A stretch of 64,000 nt of DNA, taken from Plantago ovata (lineage: Eukaryota; Streptophyta; Magnoliopsida; Lamiales; Plantaginaceae). Below the pieces are notes generated by a model that worked only from the letters and a program-made list of their open reading frames with translations, was not told the origin of the DNA and did not search any database. Shown here one piece after another: positions 20,974 to 30,382 of the stretch. The stretch lies in the NCBI GenBank assembly GCA_028274465.1, contig CM051456.1:72898753-72962752 (forward strand), in the 5' to 3' direction. Positions within the stretch are counted from its first letter, which is position 1; each line of letters begins with the position of its first letter. The position numbers and the translations under genes were made by a program.

Positions 20974-22344
20974 TAGATACAATAAGTGCTTTGTCAGTAA
21001 GTGAATGTTTCAGCAAGTGAACAGAGTGACTGTGTACAGATAGATATGCTTTGTTGAAAACTAAATGCAGTAAGTAAATCACACAAACACTTTTATAGTG
21101 GTATCTGAGAGTGGCGTAATCTCTCAACTAATCCACTTTGTCCTTTCTAGGACTGAATCCACTAAGACAAGTTTGAGGTTCCTTACAACACCTATCTAGA
21201 GCGATTCAAACAGAAACCAAAGTACACTTGCTTCGTTTCCAACCTAACTAGAGAACGAAACCTTGTTCTCCACCAAACTTGAGACTTTTAATCACCAACT
21301 TTATGCTTGATTAAGTTCCCCCTGAATTTCACGCCTGAAAGGGTGTATTTTCAGTTAGAGAGGTTTGGGATGAGATAACTTGATTATAACTTATTCAGCT
21401 ATAACAAGTAATCTAAGAAACAAAACTTTGAATACTTTGCAGTAAACAAGTTGGAATGTTTCTGGTGTCAAGACTTGTTCTTGTTCGAAAGAAAGAACAC
21501 TTAACTAATTTCTTAGCCGTGTATGTTCTACTTTTTCACAAGTAGCTTTCTCAAGCTTTAAGTCTTGGAACAGATCAATGGCAGTAAAGAGTGTTTGAAG
21601 GGTATGTGAGTTTAAGCACAAGTGAGAGTTTGATCACGTTGTTGACACACTTCAACTCTTTGCCGGATGACCTCTATTTATAGTGAATCAAGGGAGCCGT
21701 TTGAATTTCAAATTCTAAGGCTTTGTTCCTTAAGATGTCACTATCTGCTTTTGTACTTTCAGCAGCGTCCTTTGTTTGTCTTCTAGTCTTCATGTCCTTC
21801 GCGTGCGTGCTTTGCATTTAATGTTCATTTGAATGAGATTCAAAAACATGAACGTTGGAGCGCAAATGCAAGTACTTTCAGCAAGGAAGTCACATATGTT
21901 TTTCAGCAAGTGGTCAGTCTCAGTTTCAGCAAGCACAACCTACTCTCTCGTTTAGATTTTCACTTATGCAAGCTATTGCTGAAGTTTCCACTTTCTGAGC
22001 AACATGTGCCTTTGTAGATACCAGTCTTCAGAAATCTTCTAGTCTTCAGTCTTCGAATTCTTCAAGTTTCTGAACGGTTCTAAATGCTTCAATAGTTTGT
22101 TTGTGTAAACAAAGTATATCATCAGCAAATGCTTCAATAGGTTGTTTTTCTTTTCAGAAAACAAGATACATCATAAGCGGTAAGACACACCTATCTAGCA
22201 CCTACTCTAATTCTTCAGCAAACGTTCCTCTTTTACAATGTCCTCAAAAATTCTAAATTCCTATGGACCTTAAGAGTACTAGTTACTGGACTTTCCTTAA
22301 TTTAGCATGGTTAATTGCTCATCAAAATTACAAGTTTCCGAACA
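20974..22344 (-). repeat. 5' LTR of Sirevirus copy A (inner end deleted)
   Basis: Aligns with copy B LTR 52185-53472. The outer end reads TGTTCGGAAACTTGTAA on the minus strand, and the right flank ctttc (22345-22349) is the likely TSD copy. TATA box CTATAAATAG at 21674-21683. Rich in TCAGCAA motifs. About 185 bp of the 3' end of this LTR and the PBS are missing. Confidence 0.85.
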
Positions 22345-22508
22345 CTTTCTTTTCTTTACACTTTTAATTCAATCCAAGTGTACATTTGATTCAATAGGAA
22401 AGAAATCATTGACCAACAAATCTTCCAGCTTTAAGACCCAGCAACCATGTAGGTTTTTGATCACATTTTGAGTCGTTTGTTCATTGCTGGTCTTTGTGTA
22501 TTCAATGC
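22345..22508 (-). pseudogene. env-like ORF fragment of copy B, between copy A and G1-plus
   Basis: Matches copy A positions about 211-372 (nucleotides attcaatccaagtgtacatt and following). It ends with TSD aatgc (22504-22508) of G1-plus. Too short and too changed to say more about the protein. Confidence 0.8.
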
Positions 22509-23742
22509 TGATGAATGTGTATTTTACACTTTCATTCGAGTATTTTTCACCTATTTTAGCTATCTTCTATGTTAATTTAGCTATATTTTAGTACATTTTA
22601 TTAGAATAGTGTCACGTTTCCCTTAAGATTTTATTTTACAGGTTTTGGTTGAAATTCGGGGATTTCTGGGCAATTATATTGAAGTTAACAACGAATTGGT
22701 GTTCCAGAAGCCTATTTGGAGTATCTGAAGGTTTCCGGATAGGATTTGGAGTCTAGGGGTCAAATCTGGGGGTTAGAAGGCCACTAGAAGTCTGAAACCG
22801 AGTCCGAAAAGGTGAAGAAATCCAAATCCGCGTCGAAAAACGCGGAATTCCGCGAAAATAACGGGGGGCGAACCGCCGCAGGATGGGGCGAACCGCCCCA
22901 GAGTTATTTCGGGGCCTATATATAGAGCTAAGTTTTCTCTCCGAAAATCATATCTTTCCAAGTCTACTTTCTCACCTCTCTCTATAGTTTTAGGTAGGAA
23001 CTTCCCGGGGCCTGTCCTGGGAGTTCCGTAGCTTAGGGGATACTTTTCATAGCAGTTTGGAGCTCGTAGGACCGCAATCATCCGGAGATTGACAACCTTC
23101 GGTAATTTTGTATCTTACAAGTTTTATTCTACTTATTTTATTTATCTTTCATTATGTTTTCTTCTATGATTTCTGTTGATTGCATGCATAATATGAGTAG
23201 CTAAACTTATCATTGGTGGTAGTATGTGAATTCTTAGCGAGGGAAGATAATCATGCTAATGGCTATATCGCGCATTATACTCCGTGTCATTGCTTTATTT
23301 CGTTGATCAGTTGTAACCAAAATTCTCGTATGTTGTATTGATCATTATGCACAATTGGACACTAGTCGACCATCAGACCAATTATATTCGTAGTGTTGAA
23401 TAATTACGGAACACATTAGGACAACCGTGATTGACTAGTCAGACCAGATTATCTTCGTAGTGCTTAATACTTGCAACAGGACACTAGATTGATTCAAAGA
23501 TCTCTATGCAAGACCGAGGAATTTATGCATGATTATCGACCCATTATGCTAAGAAGGACCATACTATCACCAATCTCCATTATCTGCTAGAAACCCCCTA
23601 TTGCTATCTATCTGCTGGTTTATATTCTAAATTAGATTTGATAAAGCTACTTATAGTCCTGAGAGAACGACACTCGAGTCATTCTACTACTACACTACGG
23701 TTTTCGTTGTAGTTGTGGATTGCCTTTGGCTAAATAACAAAT
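22509..23742 (+). repeat. 5' LTR of G1-plus (last ~31 bp missing)
   Basis: Begins TGATGAATGTG. TATA box CTATATATAG at 22916-22925, preceded by palindromic GGGCGAACCGCC and GGGGCGAACCGCCCC (22863-22901). Compared with the 3' LTR it lacks the terminal segment ending GTTCATCA and runs straight into the PBS. The deletion ends share aaat/aaatt, a microhomology. Confidence 0.92.
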
Positions 23743-23759
23743 TGGCGCCGTTGCCGGGG
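23743..23759 (+). other. Primer-binding site of G1-plus (tRNA-Asp)
   Basis: TGGCGCCGTTGCCGGGG, complementary to the 3' end of plant tRNA-Asp, directly after the shortened 5' LTR. Confidence 0.93.
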
Positions 23760-23908
23760 ACTATACTCCTTTTTTCTATTTAATTTGTTTTTATTTACAG
23801 CTTTAGATTCCTAACTCTATTAGTTTTAGTTTTTCTTTTTAATCTCTCTTTGATACCGCTTTCCTAGTTTGTTTCTAATCACCTTTCCTAGTCCGTTACA
23901 GATTGTGT

Positions 23909-25165
23909 ATGCCGAATACACGTTCTGCAGGAACACCGCTTGCTGATTCAATTGCTGAGATCGATAGAGTCTACCACCAAAGAAGGCGACTCCTTTTCAA
24001 GGAAATCGACGGAATGGCAGAAGCTAGACCACTGAAGGCATGGGTTCAACCCACCAAGGATCGTATGAGGGGACCGGCGATTGTTCTTTCGCCTGCAACC
24101 CGAGATCTGGAGATCAAGAACCACGCATTCCAAAAACTTCCGAGGTTCTATGGCTTATCAAGGGAAGATGTGATGGGGTACTTGAACGATATCGATGATT
24201 TCATCAACCAACTCCCACGACCCGGAGCTGACATAACAACGGATGAGTTGAGGATGAAGGTTTTTGCTATGGGACTTGGCGACAGAGCCAAGTCATGGCT
24301 GAGTTCTCTACCATCCGGCTCACTGGATACTTGGGAAAAGGTTTTTTCAGCTTTTATGAAGAAATACTTCCCTCACACCTTGACTACCGCGCTTAAGGCG
24401 CAGATCACTGGATTCGAGCAGGACTATGATGAGACCATCTACACCGCGTTCGAGAGGTTCCAAGATCTCACGAACAAGTGCCCTTACCATGGTTTTGAAC
24501 TTTCCGACTTAGTCCAACACTTCTACAATGGACTAACCTTCGAGAACCAACAAGTGGTGGATTTCCAATGCCGAGGCAATATTTGGGAGGAAACCGCAGA
24601 AGCCGTCTGGGCAGTTTTCGAAAGGCTTGCTAAGGGTTCGCAGTTCAAGGATCCAAGAGCAATGGTTAGGAGACGTGGACCTGAAGCTCCACCGACTCAA
24701 GAAGCCCCTATGTACAGGGGGAATGGGGATCAATTCGAGTGCTTTACCAACGAATTGAAGCAAGTCCTCAAGAGCGCCACCGGAACAACTGTTTCGAACG
24801 AAGTATGCCGAATATGCAAGAACTATGGGCATGGGGCTCATATGTGTAGATCGGAGCTGGCTTACGATGATGGTAACTGGGATCAAGTAGGCGAAGAAGA
24901 ATCCTTTGCTACGGAGTTTGGCACTCAAGAAGTTAGCTACGGACAAGACGGTAGAAATCCTCGAGGTGGATTTTGGAGAAGAGGATACCGCAACAATCAA
25001 GGATATGCACCGGCTAACCAAACTTATGGACCCAACCAAGACCGTAGTAGGCTAAACTATGGTAATGACCACTACGAAAGAGCCACCGAAGTCGAAGTCG
25101 GCTCAACTGATGGAGAACTTGCAGAAGATGGTCGATCACACACAAAGTTTTCTCAAACGTTATGA
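23909..25165 (+). pseudogene. gag: Gag of G1-plus (frameshifted near its end)
   Basis: ATG 23909 (MPNTRSAGTPLADS) is chosen because it aligns with the start of the other copies. The gypsy Retrotrans_gag domain is at residues ~60-230 (RDLEIKNHAFQKLPRFYGLS, MGLGDRAKSWLSSLP, DETIYTAFERFQDL, HGFELSDLVQHFYNGL). A CCHC knuckle CRICKNYGHGAHMC lies near 24808-24850, followed by a Gly/Arg-rich region (RNPRGGFWRRGYRNNQG). Near 25077 about 13 bp present in G1-minus are missing, which shifts the frame and ends the ORF at 25165 after ~85 bp of wrong-frame sequence. The N-terminus is also about 20 residues shorter than in G1-minus (RRRLL joined to FKEI). Otherwise intact. Confidence 0.93.
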
Positions 25166-25988
25166 AGAAGATTCTGAGAAGACTAGGGCAAGGCTCGATA
25201 AGTTGGAAGAGAGCACTAGACTTGCCCATCAAAAGATGCAAGAGCTGATCGACCGAGGAGCAAGTAAGGAGCAAGGCAAACTGCTTAGCAACACTGTGAA
25301 GACGAATGCCATTACGTTGGCTGGTGATGTACCTGAAGGAGTCACCATCAAGAAGGTTGTTAGGTGCGAGTGTTGCATGAAGGAAGAAATTCTACAGGCT
25401 GAGGAAGAAGAGAAGGGCCTTGGTTCTGATACAAGTGATGAGGAACAAGAGGATCCCGAACCACTCCCTAAAAATTTCAATGTAAAGGTAGGGATTGGTG
25501 AGCTTGAAGATGTCCGTGCCACACTAGATACGGGATCCTACTCAAACATAATTCCTTTGAATGTGTTTGAAAAGAGCAACATAGGAAAACTATCTGAGCA
25601 AAGGGCTATTGTACAACTGGCGGATGGATCCTTTATGAGACCCAAGGGCGTTGTGAAAAATGTGTTGGTCAAGATTGGTGAAGCATCAATATACACCAAT
25701 TTCGTAGTTATGCCGGCATCTGCACTTGGGACGGGGGATGTCATACTCTTAGGGCAAACATTCTTGACCAAGCTACGCTCCGTGATGGACATCTACCAAA
25801 TAACTTGCACCATCGAGGTGGATGGCAAACAACATGTATTGCAAGCCATACCTGATCCACCGGAACCGCCTGATATTACTACTCACTATTGTGGTCTTGC
25901 AGCCTATATTCTTTCTTATTCACAGGTTCGTGGCATGGAGAGGAGATCAATGAAGGGGAAGTCTCGTACCCGCAAAAAGAGGAGTTAG
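25059..25988 (+). CDS. Gag C-terminal coiled-coil and retropepsin-like protease of G1-plus
   Basis: This is the continuation of the gag frame after the 25077 deletion; an independent start is not evident. The first ~90 residues form a charged coiled coil (KMVDHTQSFLKRYEEDSEKT, LEESTRLAHQKMQELIDRG). Then comes a retropepsin-like domain with the active-site motif ATLDTGSYSNI near 25525, LADGSFMRPKG, VLVKIGEASIYTNFVVMP and LLGQTFLTKLRSVMD. It ends with a basic tail (RRSMKGKSRTRKKRS). Unlike G1-minus, Asp-Thr-Gly is kept and no stop interrupts the domain. The presumed role is Gag cleavage in the particle. Presence of PR without RT or IN is typical of a parasitic, gag-expressing element. Confidence 0.85.
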   Translation: MVMTTTKEPPKSKSAQLMENLQKMVDHTQSFLKRYEEDSEKTRARLDKLEESTRLAHQKMQELIDRGASKEQGKLLSNTVKTNAITLAGDVPEGVTIKKVVRCECCMKEEILQAEEEEKGLGSDTSDEEQEDPEPLPKNFNVKVGIGELEDVRATLDTGSYSNIIPLNVFEKSNIGKLSEQRAIVQLADGSFMRPKGVVKNVLVKIGEASIYTNFVVMPASALGTGDVILLGQTFLTKLRSVMDIYQITCTIEVDGKQHVLQAIPDPPEPPDITTHYCGLAAYILSYSQVRGMERRSMKGKSRTRKKRS

Positions 25989-27560
25989 GCGCAGACAGGA
26001 GTCGAGTCAAAGACTTTAAACAATGACGCTATCCGGGAGGCAACCCGGAATTTTTATCGCTTTCTTTACCGCTTTAGATTTTATCTCACGAGTTTGATTG
26101 AGTATTATAGGTCACTTATACAAGCATTAGCTCTCACCTTGGATCCACTTTCGACGTTCGGGACGAGCGACGACGTTCAGGTTTGGGGAGGAAGTTATCG
26201 CTGGTTATCTCTATACTTATCTTGCTTATGAAAAACTCGTGAAATTTTTTGCATTTGCACGTTTACTGCTTTCCTAGGATAGTTTTGCATGTTTTATATG
26301 GAGTTTATTGCCGAATTTTTTTAACTTTTTTATTGGGTAGATCAATCAACTATGCCATTAATCGTATGCTTCATCTCTATGAATTTGTTTGAGGTTTTTC
26401 TCGCTTGGCTTGTCACATTTATGTATTGCACTTAGTTGAGCTTGGTAGTCTCGACATCACTTAGTGGTGTTTTCTCTACTGCGGTTCACGAAGGCCTTTA
26501 TAATAGGATGATGCATGTTAGGGTCTTATGGTTATTTTCCCGAGTAATTATGTACCTAAGAGGCAACAAGTCTTCACCATGCTTTGAGATTGCTAAATGC
26601 CTAGGAAGGAGGTAGTGTGAGGTTGTGTGATCCTTTGTTTATAACCTATTCTTCCGAATAGGTTTGGGGAGGGGGTTACACCATCATTAGACTTGTTTCT
26701 GTTTTCCATTTTCGTATCGTGAGTTTATTTTTCTTTTTCGTAAATTTTGTACTCCAACCTATTCTTTCGAATAGGTTTGGGGAAGTCGTGTGAGTCTTTT
26801 TGTTTCTCTTTTTGTTATGCTACTGCTGGCTAGAAAAAAATCGAAAAAAAAAAAGAAAAATTCCAGAAAAAAGAAAAAAAGAAAAAAGAAAAAGAATCTG
26901 GAAAGAAAAAAAAGAAAAAAAGAAAAGACCCCAAAAAAGCAAAGAAGGGTCCAAAAAAGAAAGCCATATAGCAGTTTAGCAAAGTGTTGAGTCTTTTCCA
27001 TTTTTGTAATGTTCGTAATCGTATTTTTATCTTTTTTGTCTTGAGTGTCATCTGTTCTAGACCACCCTCGTCCTGCCATTCAGGAAGTGGTGAATAGCTT
27101 AAGACTTTACTTGAGAGATGGGTAGAATAGGGGAGTGTTATCTTTTACAGGGAACCCTCCTTCGTTTGATGAGAGCCAGTACTGGTTCGACCTCTTTTGA
27201 GGAAAAGTCTTAACATGGTGGAACAACAGTAAGTCCTCAGTTTCATAGGCACGGGGCAACCATTCGTATCATAGCATGCATCATTACGTCGTCACTGACT
27301 AGGTCCAGGTAGAAAATGTTACGAGAGACTATCTTGTCTTGACATAAGTGCTTATGTGGATGTGTATAAGTCAATCGAGGTATTCTTCAACCTATATTCA
27401 TGCTTTGATTCATATGGTTTTTGTTCATATGTTATTTGATAGATTCAGTATATTAGTTCATTTTATTTGGCATAAAACTCCATTTTGTGTCTTGCATGTT
27501 TTTTGTATTAGAGTCTAGCTTAGTTGCTTGAGGACAAGCAAAGGTTCGGTTTGGGGAGTT
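25989..27560 (+). other. 3' untranslated region of G1-plus with repeated PPT-like motifs
   Basis: No gene seen. GGTTTGGGGAG(G) occurs near 26178, 26660, 26774 and at the true PPT by the 3' LTR (27548-27560). The second and third follow hairpins at 26643-26664 and 26756-26777 (stem AACCTATTC/GAATAGGTT). A nearly pure A/G tract covers 26832-26950. The block 27060-27550 (gaggaaaagtcttaac, aggtccaggtagaaaatg) is conserved in all G1/G3 copies. Confidence 0.8.
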
Positions 27561-28825
27561 TGATGAATGTGTATTTTACACTTTCATTCGAGTCTTTTTC
27601 ACCTATTTTAGCTATCCTCTATGTTAATTTAGCTATATTTTAGTACATTTTATTAGAATAGTGTCACGTTTCCCTTTAGATTTTATTTTACAGGTTTTGG
27701 TTGAAATTCGGGGATTTCTGGGCAATTATATTGAAGTTAACAAGGAATTGGTGTTCCAGAAGCCTATTTGGAGTATCTGAAGGTTTCCGGATAGGATTTG
27801 GAGTCTAGGAGTCGAATCTGGGGGTTAGAAGGCCACTAGAAGTCTGAAACCGAGTCCGAAAAGGTGAAGAAATCCAAATCCGCGTCGAAAAATGCGGAAT
27901 TCCGCGAAAATAACGGGGGGCGAACCGCCGCAGGATGGGGCGAACCGCCCCAGAGTTATTTTGGGGCCTATATATAGAGCTAAGTTTTCTCTCCGAAAAT
28001 CATATCTTTCCAAGCCTACTTTCTCACCTCTCTCTATAGTTTTAGGTAGGAACTTCCCGGGGCCTGTCCTGGGAGTTCCGTAGCTTAGGGGATACTTTTT
28101 CATAGAAGTTTGGAGCTCGTAGGACCGCAATCATCCGGAGATTGACAACCTTCGGTAATTTTGTATCTTACAAGTTTTATTCTACTTATTTTATTTATCT
28201 TTCAATATGTTTTCTTCTATGATTTCTGTTGATTGCATGCATAATATGAGTAGCTAAACTTATCATTGGTGGTAGTATGTGAATTCTTAGCGAGGGAAGA
28301 TAATCATGCTAATAGCTATATCGCGCATTATACTCCGTGTCATTGCTTTATTTCGTTGATCAGTTGTAACCAAAATTCTCGTATGTTGTATTGATCATTA
28401 TGCACAATTGGACACTAGTCGACCATCAGACCAATTATATTCGTAGTGTTGAATAATTACGGAACACATTAGGACAACCGTGATTGACTAGTCAGACCAG
28501 ATTATCTTCGTAGTGCTTAATACTTGCAACAAAACACTAGATTGATTCAAAGATCTCTATGCAAGACCGAGGAATTTATGCATGATTATCGACCCATTAT
28601 GCTAAGAAGGACCATACTATCACCAATCTCCATTATCTGCTAGAAACCCCCTATTGCTATCTATCTGCTGTTTTATATTCTAAATTAGATTTGATAAAGC
28701 TAGTTATAGTCCTGAGAGAGCGACACTCGAGTCATTCTACTACTACACTACGGTTTTCGTTGTAGTTGTGGATTGCCTTTGGCTAAATAACAAATTTATT
28801 TGATTGACCTTGACAACGTTCATCA
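27561..28825 (+). repeat. 3' LTR of G1-plus
   Basis: TGATGAATGTG...GACAACGTTCATCA, with TATA box at 27968-27977 and palindromes at 27915-27953. Differs from the 5' LTR by a few substitutions and the 31-bp end deletion in the 5' LTR. Confidence 0.93.
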
Positions 28826-28830
28826 AATGC

Positions 28831-29174
28831 CAGAGCCAATGCCAACGCTGGCTAGCCTCTTTTCTTCATGTCTTTGCCTTCTTCTTCTTGACTTAGCATT
28901 TTCTTGATCTCTTGCTGAAGATCTTGAGTCAGAAGAGAAATATTTGGAATGGCCAGAAGGAGTTATGGCTGTAATTGGTCTAGCTCTTATTGATTGAGCT
29001 ATTGTTTGGTCAACATCATCATCATCATCATCTTCATTCAGATCTTGATGACTCTCAGTGTGACAGTATTCTTGAGTTTCAGCATATGTTCTTCTCCTTT
29101 TTGGATTTGCTGAATTTCTCTCAGAATCGGTTTCAGCTCATCTCTTTGAACTTTGCTCTCTTTCAGCAAGAGGT
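28831..29174 (-). pseudogene. env-like ORF fragment of copy B, between G1-plus and solo LTR
   Basis: Corresponds to copy A about 373-711 (minus-strand KRRRTYAETQEYCHTESHQD region and an Asp run from the ATC repeats at 29007-29030). It carries basic clusters and ends at TSD gaggt (29170-29174). Confidence 0.8.
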
Positions 29175-30377
29175 TGATGAACGTGTATTTTACACTTTCA
29201 TTTGAGTCTTTTTTCACCAATTTAGCTATCCTCTATGTTAATTTAGCTATATTTTAATGCATTTTATTAGAATAGTGTCACGTTTCCCTTTAGTTTGTAT
29301 TTTACAGGTTTTGGGTGAAAAACGAGTTTCTCCGGGCAATTATATTGAAGAGAACGAAGAATTGGTGTTCCGAAGGCATTTTTGGAGTATTTAGAAGATT
29401 CCGGATAGGATTTGAAGTCTAGGGGTCGAGTCTGAAGGCTAAAAGGTCACTAGAAGGCAAAAACCGAGTCCGAAAAGGAAAAGAAATCCAAAAACGCGTC
29501 GAAAACGCATCACCTGCCGACTGGACCTCCCGGGCGATTCGCCCGGGACGTGGGGCGGTTCGCCCCACACCAGGCGATTCGCCCGGTGTGTGGGGCGACT
29601 CGCCCCACACCGTCCGAACCCCTATATATAGTTGCTTAGTTTTCTCCGTTTTTTCATACTTTCTCAGACCTTTTTTCTCACCTTTCTCAGTAGTTTTAGG
29701 GGAGAATTCTCCAGAGCCTGTTATGGGAATTCTTAGCTTAGGAGATACTTTTTCTTATCGATTTGGAGCTTGTGAGATCGCGATTCTTCGGAGATTGACA
29801 ACCTTCGGTAACATTGTATCTTACAGTTTTTCTATTTATATTTATTTATCTTTCAACATGTTTTCATTCAATCTTGCTATGATTTCTGTTGATTGCATGA
29901 CATCTATGAGTAGCTAAACCTATCGTTGGTGATAGTATGTGATTTCTTAGCGAAGGGTTAATAATTATGCTGATGGCGGTAAAGCGAATCAGACTTTGAG
30001 TTATTGCTTTATTTCTTTGATCTATCTAAGCCCTCTATCTTCGTAGTGTTGAATAATAACGGAACACATTGGACAATTCATTGATCAAAGATCTCTATGC
30101 AAAACGATCGGGTACTTCATGCATGATTATTAACCTGCTATGCTTTGAATGATCATACTATCACTAACTTCCATTATCTGATAAGAAAAACCTGTGCTAA
30201 GTCGTTTGTTGATTTTATAGTTTAATTTAGATTAGATAAAGCTAGTTATAGTCCTTAGAGATCGACACTCGAGGTTATTTTACTGCTACACTACGGTTTT
30301 CGTTGTAGTTGTGAATTGCCTTTGGCTAAATACAAATTTATTTGATTAATTAGAATCTGACAAATTCCGGTTCATCA
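29175..30377 (+). mobile_element. Solo LTR of the G1 family
   Basis: TGATGAACGTG...CCGGTTCATCA, 1203 bp, with TSD gaggt on both sides (29170-29174, 30378-30382). TATA box CTATATATAG at 29622-29631 is preceded by four GC-rich palindromes (29530-29613). No internal sequence, so it is the product of LTR-LTR recombination. It is closer to the G1-minus LTRs than to G1-plus. Confidence 0.93.
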
Positions 30378-30382
30378 GAGGT

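Larger units (their letters stand above)
1..22344 (-). mobile_element. Sirevirus-type Ty1/copia LTR retrotransposon, copy A (left end outside window)
   Basis: Read right to left on the minus strand, the order is 5' LTR (to 22344), gag, protease/pre-integrase, integrase, reverse transcriptase, RNase H, a spacer, then a very long env-like ORF that runs off position 1. PR-INT-RT-RH is the Ty1/copia order. An additional ORF after RNase H is the hallmark of Sireviruses such as SIRE1. The element is interrupted by G1-minus (9454-17780) and by an assembly gap (8413-8512). It inserted into the env-like ORF of copy B: the sequence right of 22344 continues copy B's env-like ORF and matches copy A's own positions 211-380. 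The 3' LTR and left target-site duplication lie outside the window. Stops, frameshifts and a lost PBS make it defective. Confidence 0.92.
22509..28825 (+). mobile_element. G1-plus: gypsy-type LTR element with gag and protease only
   Basis: LTRs 22509-23742 and 27561-28825 are close to identical. TSD aatgc is at 22504-22508 and 28826-28830, and the empty site is visible in copy A near 370 (ttcaatgccggagcc). The order is 5' LTR, tRNA-Asp PBS, gag, protease, 3' UTR with hairpins, PPT, 3' LTR. No RT, RNase H or integrase, and it lacks the extra 12-14 kb ORF region of G1-minus. Related to but distinct from G1-minus: the LTR end reads GACAACGTTCATCA instead of AATTCCGGTTCATCA. Confidence 0.93.
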
